This document shows, piece by piece, positions 1 to 6,300 of a stretch of DNA of 20,517 bases. This stretch comes from CAVOBC01 sp963693635 (GTDB taxonomy: Bacteria; Pseudomonadota; Gammaproteobacteria; Pseudomonadales; Azotimanducaceae): NCBI GenBank assembly GCA_963693635.1, contig CAVOBC010000035.1:1-20517 (forward strand), in the 5' to 3' direction. The position numbers were made by a program, and so were the translations under genes. Position 1 is the stretch's first letter, and every line of letters begins with the position of its first letter. The notes below the pieces were generated by a model. It ran no database searches, was not told where the DNA came from, and saw nothing but the letters and a program-made list of their open reading frames with translations.

Positions 1-630
1 GGTGTTCAGGATCTGGATTTACCCTGGGGGAAAACCCATCGGGTTTTTGATGATGGCCGTGTACCAACGGACAATCCATATAGCGGCGTTGACGGCGCAC
101 TTCAAAGCATCTGGACTCGCGGTCATCGCAGCCCTCAGGGTCTCGAGTATCGCGCCTCGTCAGGACAACTCTGGGGCACCGAAATGGGACCCCGCGGTGG
201 TGACGAAGTTAACCTCTTGAAAGCGGGCGGTAATTACGGCTGGCCGTTGTACTCCCTTGGACGGGACTACGACGGCACGCCGGTTAATTATGGCAAAGAG
301 CTTGGTATTGAATTTGAGCTGAAAGATATCGAGCAGCCTGTTGTTGATCTCACGCCCTCGCCTGCTGTCTCCAGCTTCATCTTCTACGACGGTGACACCT
401 TCCCCGCGTGGCAGGGCAACATGCTGGTAGGCGCGCTGAAAGACCGCAGTCTGACCCGGATGGTGCTGGCCGGGGATACTGTCATTCAACGGGAAACGCT
501 GTTTCAGGGCGTCGCGCGAATGCGAGATATTGAAACCGGCCCTGATGGCGAGCTTTATGTTCTCTTCGAGCATAACTCCGGCGGGCAGATTGTGAGGCTT
601 GTGCCAACGGACGCGCCGACTGTGCGGTGA
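1..630 (+). CDS. PQQ-dependent sugar (aldose) dehydrogenase, C-terminal part
   Basis: The reading frame is open from the first base, so the 5' end lies outside the window. The visible 209 residues are the last part of a soluble PQQ-dependent aldose/sorbosone dehydrogenase beta-propeller (YliI-like), normally a periplasmic enzyme that oxidises sugars and passes electrons to the respiratory chain. Family hallmarks seen are TRGHRSPQGL near residues 44-53, then TEMGPRGGDEVNLL and GGNYGWP, followed by the blade motifs LVGALKDRSLTRM and ETGPDGELYVL. The protein ends normally at TGA 628-630. An inverted repeat at 703-732 follows. The neighbouring transporter gene starts 273 bp downstream and is probably a separate unit. 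The family call is firm; the substrate cannot be told from this part. Confidence 0.88.
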   Translation, partial: GVQDLDLPWGKTHRVFDDGRVPTDNPYSGVDGALQSIWTRGHRSPQGLEYRASSGQLWGTEMGPRGGDEVNLLKAGGNYGWPLYSLGRDYDGTPVNYGKELGIEFELKDIEQPVVDLTPSPAVSSFIFYDGDTFPAWQGNMLVGALKDRSLTRMVLAGDTVIQRETLFQGVARMRDIETGPDGELYVLFEHNSGGQIVRLVPTDAPTVR

Positions 631-702
631 TCCCATCGGCGGGTTAAGCCGCGTTGGTTGGCGCTTCATCGACGTCGGTCTATCTCTGCAAACTATTGCC
701 GT

Positions 703-732
703 CCCAAAATTGTCATCCTGACAATTCTTGGG
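703..732. terminator. Inverted repeat, possible terminator of the dehydrogenase gene
   Basis: CCCAAAATTGTCA (703-715) pairs with TGACAATTCTTGGG (719-732) around a 3-nt loop, with one bulged base. It lies 73 bp after the dehydrogenase stop. It is AT-rich and has no following T-run, so intrinsic termination is uncertain. Its right arm is also the start of the dispersed repeat at 719-793; the left arm is absent from the other copy. Confidence 0.35.
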
Positions 733-793
733 CATCGGATTGCTAGCAAACCTCGCATGATCTTCCAGAAAAGAGGCTTGCAGAAAAGAGGCC
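719..793. repeat. Dispersed 75-bp intergenic repeat, copy 1
   Basis: Ungapped match to 2874-2948 at 65 of 75 positions. It begins with TGACAATTCTTGGGCATCGG, has a near-palindrome at 737-752 (arms GGATTGC and GCAAACC, one A-A mismatch) and ends with two copies of CAGAAAAGAGGC (766-777 and 781-792). It lies between the dehydrogenase and transporter genes. Confidence 0.85.
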
Positions 794-903
794 AGCGGAA
801 CTGGCTAACGATGTTGTGAGCGCATGGGCGCGGGTTGTGGCCCCTATCGCTGTACCCCACGCTTCATTTAGCATGGGCCAGGTTCTTTTCTGAGGAAACA
901 CTG

Positions 904-2325
904 ATGCCTATTCCCATTCCAGCGCTGCGTGAAGCTGACCTGCCCGAGCGCGAGAAGAGCGCCTGGAAAATGATGGGTCCCGGGGCGGTGATGATCGGCC
1001 TCGCGGTTGGCTCGGGCGAGCTCATTCTGTGGCCCTGGATCACCGCAAAATTCGGCCCCTCGATGATGTGGGCAGCCGCGCTTGGCGTCTTCGTGCAACT
1101 TTGGATACAGATCGAGATCGGCCGCTGGGCGGTGTCAACCGGGGAGAGCGCGTTCACCGGTTTTGCTCGCATGTCGAAACTCTGGGTGTATTCCTTCATT
1201 ACGTTGATGTTTGTCGGCGCTTTTATGCCGGGGTGGGGGCGCGCCGCAGGCGTTGCGGTGAAAAACCTGATCTTCGGCGTCGACGGTCCCGGCCCGGACT
1301 GGTTCTGGACGGCGGTTGTCTTTGGTGCAGCGCTCCTGATCATCTTCGGGCCTAGGCAGATCTACGCGACGGTCGAGAAATCCATCACAGGCATGGTGCT
1401 CATCATCACCATCGGTATGGTGTTCGTCGCGTTCAGCATTGGTACGCTCGCCGATGTTGGGACGATGCTGGGCGGCATCGTCAATTTCGGCCACATCGAG
1501 CTTGACGACGAATTCACGTTCCACCGCTTTTTCGGTGCGTTCGTGTTTGCCGGTGCGGGTGGACTCAGCAACCTCTTCTACGCGTACTACCTTCGCGATA
1601 AAGGTATCGGTATGGGCGCACGCATCCCGGTGCTGCTGAATCCACTCCGTGAGTCGCAGACCGGCGACACTGAGATCGGCTACGTCTTCAAGGATACCGA
1701 GCAGAACATCATCCGCTTCAAGAGCTGGTTCAGTTACGTAAAGCTCGACTCGACCGTGTTCTTCTGGCTCGGTAATACATTCACGATGTTTCTCTTCATG
1801 TTCGGCGCCCTGGTCGTTCTCTATCCGCAGGGAATAGTCCCGGAGGAGGGGCAGTTGCTGTGGGATCTTGCACTCATACTCGAGGGCCCGATGGGTGTCT
1901 TTGGGCGTTATCTGTTTCTCGTCATCGGCATCTGCGCGCTTTTCAGCTCCATCCTCGCGGGCATGGACGGCGGGGTGCGGATGTGGGTCGATCTCCTTCA
2001 CACCAACTTTCAGTCCATGCGCGGCTTTGCCGCGAACCGCATGTATCTCACGATCGCAGTCGGCAGTTCGGCGATTGGTGTCGCGGCGACGTGGTTCTTT
2101 GAAACCTTCGAGGTCTCGGCGCTTGATTTCTTCTTCATCAGCGCGACGCTGTCCGGCTTTGCAATGGCGGGTTACGTGCCCGCGCTCTTGTATATGAATC
2201 TGAAGTACTTGCCACCGAGTGCACGTCCGAGGCTCCTCAATATCGTGATGGTATCGTTTGGCGGATTGATCTACATCAGTTTTGCGCTCTACACACTGTG
2301 GACGAAGGTCGGCGAATGGCTCTAG
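904..2325 (+). CDS. Divergent Nramp-family membrane transporter
   Basis: A polytopic inner-membrane protein of 473 residues with about 11 hydrophobic segments. Overall sequence and length fit the Nramp (PF01566) transporter family, whose classical members import Mn2+ or Fe2+ with protons. The start at 904 is chosen because GAGGAAA lies just upstream; an in-frame extension to 835 is open but looks non-coding. The classical TM1 DPGN motif is replaced by GSGE (residues 36-39, in the stretch GLAVGSGELILWPW), and the TM6 MPH region reads AGAGGLSN (about 216-223), so the usual metal ligands are absent. The substrate is therefore unknown and may not be Mn or Fe. The stop codon TAG (2323-2325) lies inside the left end of the repeat element at 2322-2471, so the original C-terminus may have been altered. 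Confidence is high for the family and low for function. Confidence 0.85.
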   Translation: MPIPIPALREADLPEREKSAWKMMGPGAVMIGLAVGSGELILWPWITAKFGPSMMWAAALGVFVQLWIQIEIGRWAVSTGESAFTGFARMSKLWVYSFITLMFVGAFMPGWGRAAGVAVKNLIFGVDGPGPDWFWTAVVFGAALLIIFGPRQIYATVEKSITGMVLIITIGMVFVAFSIGTLADVGTMLGGIVNFGHIELDDEFTFHRFFGAFVFAGAGGLSNLFYAYYLRDKGIGMGARIPVLLNPLRESQTGDTEIGYVFKDTEQNIIRFKSWFSYVKLDSTVFFWLGNTFTMFLFMFGALVVLYPQGIVPEEGQLLWDLALILEGPMGVFGRYLFLVIGICALFSSILAGMDGGVRMWVDLLHTNFQSMRGFAANRMYLTIAVGSSAIGVAATWFFETFEVSALDFFFISATLSGFAMAGYVPALLYMNLKYLPPSARPRLLNIVMVSFGGLIYISFALYTLWTKVGEWL

Positions 2326-2471
2326 CAGGCTGCCGAAAAAGCAGCCTGCTAGACCGATACATGGATGTATCGGCCGAAAATCGACGACGTAAGTCGTTGA
2401 TTTGTCGCGAGCGGGCTGAGGCCCGCGACTCTGAAAAAGTGCAGAAAAGCACTTTTTCAGCACCCTGCTAG
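2322..2471. repeat. 150-bp five-hairpin repeat with terminal inverted repeats (MITE-like)
   Basis: The ends are imperfect inverted repeats: CTAGCAGGCTGCCGAAAAAG on the left and the complement of a near-identical sequence on the right (18 of 20 match). Five stem-loops follow one another: 2322-2352 (12-bp perfect stem, loop CGAAAAA), 2354-2373 (9 bp), 2378-2403 (11 bp with one G-T), 2404-2429 (bulged GC-rich stem) and 2431-2460 (12-bp perfect stem with A and T runs). It has no coding capacity. The form suggests a non-autonomous mobile repeat or a structured bidirectional terminator between the transporter and yciH. No target duplication is obvious. Confidence 0.75.
2431..2460. terminator. Hairpin with A/T-rich stem, possible bidirectional terminator
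   Basis: CTGAAAAAGTGC (2431-2442) and GCACTTTTTCAG (2449-2460) form a perfect 12-bp stem around AGAAAA. The five-T stretch is within the stem rather than after it, so it is only terminator-like. It is the last hairpin of the 2322-2471 element. Confidence 0.35.
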
Positions 2472-2501
2472 GGCCGACGACCAAGGGAAGCGGCAAGCAC
2501 G

Positions 2502-2864
2502 ATGAAAACACCCAAACGTGGCGCGTCGGATGGAAACACGGTCTACAGCACGGATCGGGGGCGCATCTGCACCGGCTGCCAGCGGCCGGTCGCGGGTTGT
2601 GTGTGTCGTGACAAACCCGCGTCCACTGGCGACGGGGTCGTGCGGGTCAGTCGCGAGACGAAGGGGCGCAAGGGCAAAGGGGTGACGGTGGTCACAGGCG
2701 TGCCGGCGTATGAGCTTGAGCGCGTAGGCAAAGCGCTGCGCAAGCGCTGTGGCACAGGCGGCACGGTCAAGGATGGGCACATAGAGATTCAGGGCGAGCA
2801 GCGTGAGCTTGTCGCGACCCAGTTGCAGGCATCGGGTTACACAGTAAAGGTCGCTGGCGGCTAA
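2502..2864 (+). CDS. yciH: SUI1/eIF1-family translation factor YciH
   Basis: A 120-residue protein matching the bacterial YciH family (SUI1/eIF1 fold), thought to affect start-site fidelity or initiation on ribosomes. Residues 24-35 hold closely spaced cysteines (CTGCQRPVAGCVC), a likely small metal-binding knuckle seen in this family. The SUI1 core follows: VRVSRETKGRKGKGVTVVTG, then LRKRCGTGGTVKDGHIEIQGEQ, ending in the typical VATQLQASGYTVKVAGG tail. The length is usual. ATG 2502 is preceded by the purine-rich AAGGGAAG about 12 nt upstream. It stands alone between the repeat element and a convergent lipoprotein gene, with the second 75-bp repeat copy starting 9 bp after its stop. Confidence 0.9.
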   Translation: MKTPKRGASDGNTVYSTDRGRICTGCQRPVAGCVCRDKPASTGDGVVRVSRETKGRKGKGVTVVTGVPAYELERVGKALRKRCGTGGTVKDGHIEIQGEQRELVATQLQASGYTVKVAGG

Positions 2865-2873
2865 TTCGTTCTA

Positions 2874-2948
2874 TGACAATTCTTGGGCATCGGTTTGCAA
2901 GCAAACCCCGCACTTTCTTCCAGAAAAGAGGCCTGCAGTAGAGAGGTC
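2874..2948. repeat. Dispersed 75-bp intergenic repeat, copy 2
   Basis: The second copy of the repeat at 719-793, in the same orientation and 87% identical without gaps. Here the palindrome is perfect: GGTTTGCAAGCAAACC (2892-2907), 7-bp arms around AA. It lies 9 bp after the yciH stop, so it may be a 3' processing or termination element. Confidence 0.85.
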
Positions 2949-2960
2949 TGCGCAAAATGG

Positions 2961-2978
2961 CGGTGCATCCCTGCACCG
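2961..2978 (-). terminator. Hairpin between convergent genes
   Basis: CGGTGCA and TGCACCG form a 7-bp stem around TCCC. Read on the minus strand it is followed by CCATTTTGC, a weak T-run, and lies 26 bp beyond the stop of the lipoprotein gene. It may end that transcript. The T-run is short, so confidence is modest. Confidence 0.35.
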
Positions 2979-3003
2979 CACTAGCTCGACCCTGCGACGC
3001 GGG

Positions 3004-3468
3004 TCAGGGTCGCGCGGTCTCCGCGCGCTGGCGCAGTTCGGTCAGACGCCAGGAGAATTCATCGTGGGTGCCTGCGATGACGCTGGCCGCGCCGGTGACC
3101 GATGCTTCGCCGTTCACCCGAAACTGCCAGAAACTTCGGCCGGACGTGGCGCGGACACCATTGATGGCAACAACGAGCTCTCCGAAGTCGTGAACCTCGA
3201 TCTCGACGTCGGCAGCACCGCGCAACGTTGAAAGCGCGGACATGCCGCTTTGACCTGGATATGAAACCGAACGACCGGCGTCCGTGAACGTCAGTTGCCC
3301 AATTGCCGAGTCCGCCGGTGCCGTGCGATCAGTCGTGCACCCGCCGATTGTGCAGATGAGGGTGATGATGAACACGTGGCGACGGGGGTGTCGGTAGGCA
3401 TGTCGGTATGGATGGGGGTGCGCATGTCGGAATGGGTATGGATGGGGGTAAGGGTAAAAATGCAGCAT
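3004..3468 (-). CDS. Putative DUF4430-like lipoprotein with low-complexity N-terminus
   Basis: The C-terminal about 95 residues resemble DUF4430 / transcobalamin-C-like domains: LTFTDAGRSVSYPG, a central INGVRATSGRSFWQFRVNGE, and a closing TGAASVIAGTHDEFSWRL. Upstream is a lipoprotein signal: the hydrophobic VFIITLICT followed by lipobox IGGC (Cys44), so the mature protein is probably membrane-anchored. The start is uncertain. ATG at 3468 gives a 31-residue H/P/Y/R-rich leader, encoded by the repetitive stretch near 3399-3450, before the hydrophobic part. GTG at 3375 gives a short leader with no basic residue. Neither has a clear ribosome-binding site. It is convergent with yciH and divergent from the GST gene. 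The domain call is by pattern only, and the ligand is unknown. Confidence 0.6.
   Translation of the reverse strand: MLHFYPYPHPYPFRHAHPHPYRHAYRHPRRHVFIITLICTIGGCTTDRTAPADSAIGQLTFTDAGRSVSYPGQSGMSALSTLRGAADVEIEVHDFGELVVAINGVRATSGRSFWQFRVNGEASVTGAASVIAGTHDEFSWRLTELRQRAETARP
3399..3450. repeat. Imperfect direct repeat inside a GT-rich stretch
   Basis: CATGTCGG followed by TATGGATGGGGGT occurs twice (from 3399 and from 3423), the second copy carrying a 6-base insertion (AATGGG). The stretch stays open in several frames and produces the Pro/His/Tyr-rich leader of the minus-strand lipoprotein. It looks like slippage-driven expansion at the 5' end of that gene. Confidence 0.7.
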
Positions 3469-3568
3469 GGTTTGGTCAGCGTTCGACGCATTGGCAGGCG
3501 CAGCATCATCTCAGAAAAGTGGTACGAATCCGGTATGGTGAGTCATCAGAACACGTCAGGGCGTTCAC

Positions 3569-4306
3569 ATGAGCTTAGAGATCTATACCGGTGCGACGCC
3601 GAATGGGTGGAAAATCACCATCATGATCGAGGAATTACGGGAAGCGGGTGCACAGTTGCCAGAGGTCAATCTGCATTCGGTCAGTCTGGGGGGCGATCAG
3701 TTCACCGACGCGTTCACTGCAATCAACCCAAACCAGAAAATTCCAGCGATTGTGCACGACGGGCGACCCATCATAGAGAGTTGCGCCATCCTCCAGTATT
3801 TGGGGGAGCAGTTCGAAACGTCGCGCTTCCCACTCGACGAGCGGCGGTGGGATGTGATTCCGTGGTTGTACTGGCAGGCGGCTAACGTCGGACCGGTCTT
3901 TGGCAACAAGCTGAGTTATACGCGCTACATCACAGATGCAAACGATGTTGAAAAGGCGCACCCGCTTGAGCGGTTCGGCAAAGAAGCGTTGCGGCTGGTT
4001 GCGGTACTTGACCACCAGTTGGCGCAGCATGACTACATTTGTGGGGACGAATTCACCGTCGCGGACATTGCCACCTGGTGTTGGTTTCGGTCCTACAAGT
4101 GGGCGAAGATTGATATTACAACGAAGCCCAGAGTTGTCGATTGGGTCCACCGCGTACGCGCGCGGCCGGGTGTTGAGCGGGGCATTTCATTTGGTGTGCC
4201 AAAGGATGAGATTGACAAGTTCAGTAAGGAGCGCCGCCAGCAGTACCGGCAAAATGGAGCCGGCATTGCGTCAAACGCGGCGCTGAAGAGCGACATCGCT
4301 GAGTAA
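3569..4306 (+). CDS. Glutathione S-transferase family protein, Nu-class (YghU/YfcG) like
   Basis: A 245-residue soluble GST. The thioredoxin-fold N-terminus carries the Nu-class signature TPNGWKITIMIEEL (from residue 10), where the Thr/Asn pair takes the place of the usual catalytic Tyr/Ser. Next come NPNQKIPAIVH with the cis-Pro loop and ESCAILQYLGE, which binds the gamma-glutamyl part of glutathione. The helical C-terminal domain includes FTVADIATWCW, the N-capping motif of GSTs. YghU/YfcG relatives act as disulfide-bond reductases with glutathione, and the same role is inferred here. The gene appears monocistronic: a GT-rich region lies upstream and a repeat array downstream. No good Shine-Dalgarno sequence precedes ATG 3569, so the start is chosen by homology. 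Confidence 0.88.
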   Translation: MSLEIYTGATPNGWKITIMIEELREAGAQLPEVNLHSVSLGGDQFTDAFTAINPNQKIPAIVHDGRPIIESCAILQYLGEQFETSRFPLDERRWDVIPWLYWQAANVGPVFGNKLSYTRYITDANDVEKAHPLERFGKEALRLVAVLDHQLAQHDYICGDEFTVADIATWCWFRSYKWAKIDITTKPRVVDWVHRVRARPGVERGISFGVPKDEIDKFSKERRQQYRQNGAGIASNAALKSDIAE

Positions 4307-4360
4307 TGGAGTAATGGTACGGGGCGAGGTCAGCCTGCGCTCGACGTCAAGCAGGTCGCA

Positions 4361-4505
4361 TCACGTTCGTTGCGCGAGCCGTGAATAGAATGTTTGTTTG
4401 TATTGCGCTCGGGGGTTCACGTTCGCTGCGCGAGCCGTGAATAGATGTTTGTTTGTGTGTGGGCGAGATTTCACGTTCGCTTACGCGAGCCGTAAATAGA
4501 ATGCG
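4361..4505. repeat. Three-copy stem-loop direct repeat, period about 55 bp
   Basis: Copies begin at 4361, 4417 and 4471 with TCACGTTCG, followed by a short variable part, GCGAGCCGT and (G/A)AATAGA; the first two continue with TGTTTGTTTGT. Within each copy TTCACG pairs with CGTGAA and TCGC with GCGA, giving a stem-loop; in the third copy the outer arm is mutated (CGTAAA). The third copy supplies the last residues and the stop of the receiver-domain remnant. Confidence 0.85.
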
Positions 4506-4872
4506 TCTCAGCGAGGTTCAGGGTCCACTTGTCCAGCATGCCCCGCACCTTGTCGATTGTGATGGGCTTGGTGATGTGATCATCCATACCGGCGTCGAGG
4601 CTTGATCGTCGGTGCTCGGCGAGCGCGGTCATGGCGATAATGATCTGACGCTCTGTCGCCGTTCCCGTTTCGCGTTCGCGGATGCGGCGGGTGGCGGTGA
4701 GGCCGTCGAGGATCGGCATTTGGCAATCCATGAAGACCACATCGAAGGCGTCACTGTGAAGGCGGTTGACCGCTTCGAGTCCGTTGTCTGCCAGTTCGAC
4801 TTCACAGTCGCGCGAATGCGGCTTTGCTGCCTTTGGCATCACCGGAGTCCCTAAGGGCGATAGCGATGCCAA
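4471..4872 (-). pseudogene. Remnant of a response-regulator receiver domain
   Basis: From Cys23 onward the frame reads as the later three quarters of a receiver domain of the kind found at the C-terminus of hybrid histidine kinases: CEVELADNGLEAV, then VVFMDCQMPILDG with the phospho-acceptor Asp, AMTA with the conserved Thr, and DDHITKP with the conserved Lys. The first strand and helix, with the acidic pair (normally VEDNxxNQ), are missing. Residues 1-22 are just the overlapping frame of the TPR gene. The C-terminal SIYGSRKRT and the stop come from repeat copy 3. Without the acidic Mg2+ pocket it should not be phosphorylated, so it is read as a deletion remnant. If expressed it would be a truncated, probably inactive protein. 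Confidence 0.65.
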
Positions 4873-5509
4873 GCTGCGTGAATCGCGGCGACGCGCCGAG
4901 TTCGTGGGCGCGATTGAAGCGGGTAACTGCGTCTGGGTTGCGGTTCGCCTCCAGCATTGAGGCGGCCAGAATCATATGTCCGCGCGTGAGCGTACTGTCG
5001 AGCGGCACCCGCGGTTCCAGCATCTTGATCGCGTCTTCGTGTCGTTCCCGCAGCGCGAGCAGCCGAGCGAGTTCCATGATGGCCTGTATTGAGGTTTCGG
5101 CATTGCCCTCCAGACGCGCAAGATGGGTGAAAGCGCGTGCATTCTCACCGCGGCCTGCGAGGCTGATGCCGTACCATTCATTGGCGAGCATGTTTGCCGA
5201 GTCCAGGGCCAGAGCCCGCTTGAAAGCGACGTCTGTATCCACCCGCGATGACTGCAGACGCGCGAGTCCAAGCTTTGACCAGGTCGACGCGGCGTCCGGG
5301 TCAATGGCGGCAGCGCGCTCCAGCGCGTCCGCCGCGTCCCCGGCGCGTTCGTTCAAGAGATGCACCGAGCCGAGCAGGACCCATCCTGCGGCTGAATCTG
5401 GATTGCTTTTGATGGCCGCTTGCGCCCGCCCGACGTTGGTCGCGAACTCGCCACGCTCGATCATCTTGCCGAGTCCGGGGAACTGCTTTTCCAGACTAGA
5501 CGTTGTCAA
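4802..5509 (-). CDS. TPR-repeat protein, probably truncated at both ends
   Basis: A helical-repeat protein of about six tetratricopeptide units, such as SAAGWVLLGSVHLLNERAGD, AASTWSKLGLARL and FTQLGIAIALRDSGD; TPRs usually mediate protein contacts in the envelope. The first usable start is TTG 5509. However, the same frame stays open to about 5790 and upstream encodes a good signal peptide (hydrophobic core LRLILVLSVSVALPAGA, then LKDLQQQPP) with no in-frame ATG, GTG or TTG. A CTG at 5659 would fit its beginning. The protein stops at AAFARL, in the second helix of a repeat, where the TGA (4804-4802) is read out of frame from the receiver-domain remnant. Both ends therefore look damaged or unusual. 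It may be a decaying gene, or a secreted TPR protein using a rare start codon. Confidence 0.6.
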   Translation of the reverse strand: MTTSSLEKQFPGLGKMIERGEFATNVGRAQAAIKSNPDSAAGWVLLGSVHLLNERAGDAADALERAAAIDPDAASTWSKLGLARLQSSRVDTDVAFKRALALDSANMLANEWYGISLAGRGENARAFTHLARLEGNAETSIQAIMELARLLALRERHEDAIKMLEPRVPLDSTLTRGHMILAASMLEANRNPDAVTRFNRAHELGASPRFTQLGIAIALRDSGDAKGSKAAFARL

Positions 5510-5925
5510 TGCGCCCCGAATCGCACCCGCTGAGATCGAAGCCGGTGGCTGCTGTTGCAGGTCTTTTAGCCGTGTTGCGCCAGCGGGCAGTGCGACGCTG
5601 ACGCTGAGGACGAGGATGAGTCTGAGCGCGATTCGTGCCGCGCCAACCCGGCAGATCAGCCCGTGGCGGCCGCCTCCCGAATAATCGATGCCGGGGTGGA
5701 TGCTTTCGTCAGGGACCGTGGCGATGGCCGACCCGCTTTGGTCTGTCGTCTTGTAAGCGTTGGAACCACAGGTTTCCTTCTGTTGTCAGGCGTTGGATGC
5801 GGTTTGTCGACAGACGAGGCGATGGTTCAAGCAGAGCGACCGGAACCTCGTCATTTGACGCGGACGAGCGCGCAAATATGCCGGGCAGGAGTACGTGTCG
5901 CTGGCCTGCTAGACTGTGATTAAGG

Positions 5926-6300
5926 GTGAAACATTCGGAGTGGACATGGAAGCGCTACTCGTTGTTGGAACGCCGGTTTACCGTACTCGCGTCGGTTACT
6001 GTCGTTGTTGTCTTGTTGATGCATCTAACGAGCGCATACCGGGTACGTCGTCGGGCCAGGATGTTGGAGGCGACCGAGTTTGCGGTCACCTCAGTTTCGC
6101 CGTCTGGCCGAGATGGGTCGGTCGCGGTGAGGAACGGCCCGTTGATGCTCTTGCCTGCCGATGTCAAATCCAGGTTGCCAGACGTTCAACTCGGATTCAC
6201 TGCCGCCCGAGTACCAATCTTCGCGGGCGCTCGCCAGACTGCCCCGATGGATGTGACGCAGATGAGATTGCGGCGGGGCTCGGGATCTCGCCAGCTATGA
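5926..6300 (+). CDS. Hypothetical single-pass membrane protein
   Basis: Not recognised. GTG 5926 gives 124 residues: a basic N-terminus (WKRYSLLERR), one membrane segment (FTVLASVTVVVVLLMHL, about residues 18-34), a positive stop-transfer stretch (RVRRRAR) and a soluble part with ATEFAVTSVSPSGRDGSVAV and PLMLLPADVKSRLPDVQLGF. The basic anchor followed by valine-rich helix recalls pseudopilin-like or inner-membrane anchors, but the prepilin glycine/glutamate signature is absent. It is divergent from the TPR gene and upstream of ccmA, 351 bp away. A weak TAAGG precedes the start. The product may be real, small and membrane-bound, or a remnant. Confidence 0.35.
   Translation: MKHSEWTWKRYSLLERRFTVLASVTVVVVLLMHLTSAYRVRRRARMLEATEFAVTSVSPSGRDGSVAVRNGPLMLLPADVKSRLPDVQLGFTAARVPIFAGARQTAPMDVTQMRLRRGSGSRQL

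Larger units (their letters stand above)
631..903. other. Intergenic region with hairpin and repeat copy 1
   Basis: No convincing gene is seen here. The stretch holds the inverted repeat at 703-732 and the first copy of a 75-bp dispersed repeat (719-793), both listed separately. The last 100 bases should hold the promoter of the transporter gene, but no clear -35/-10 pair was found. Confidence 0.5.

Noticed and set aside
835..903. Upstream start of the Nramp-like protein at 835
   Set aside because: The added residues (MWPLSLYPTLHLAW) have no ribosome-binding site, while ATG 904 is preceded by GAGGAAA.
1135..2511. Minus-strand open frame of 458 codons opposite the Nramp-like gene
   Set aside because: Its translation is Arg/His/Asp-rich without any fold signature, and it lies opposite a clear membrane protein gene; it is an antisense shadow of GC-rich codon bias.
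4361..4505. CRISPR-like array
   Set aside because: Only three copies, the variable parts are short and unequal, the repeat is a hairpin that continues into the flank, and no cas gene is near.
5881..5915. Another CTGCTAG match (GGCCTGCTAGACTG) recalling the end of the 2322-2471 element
   Set aside because: Only a short match with no hairpin series or partner end; probably chance.
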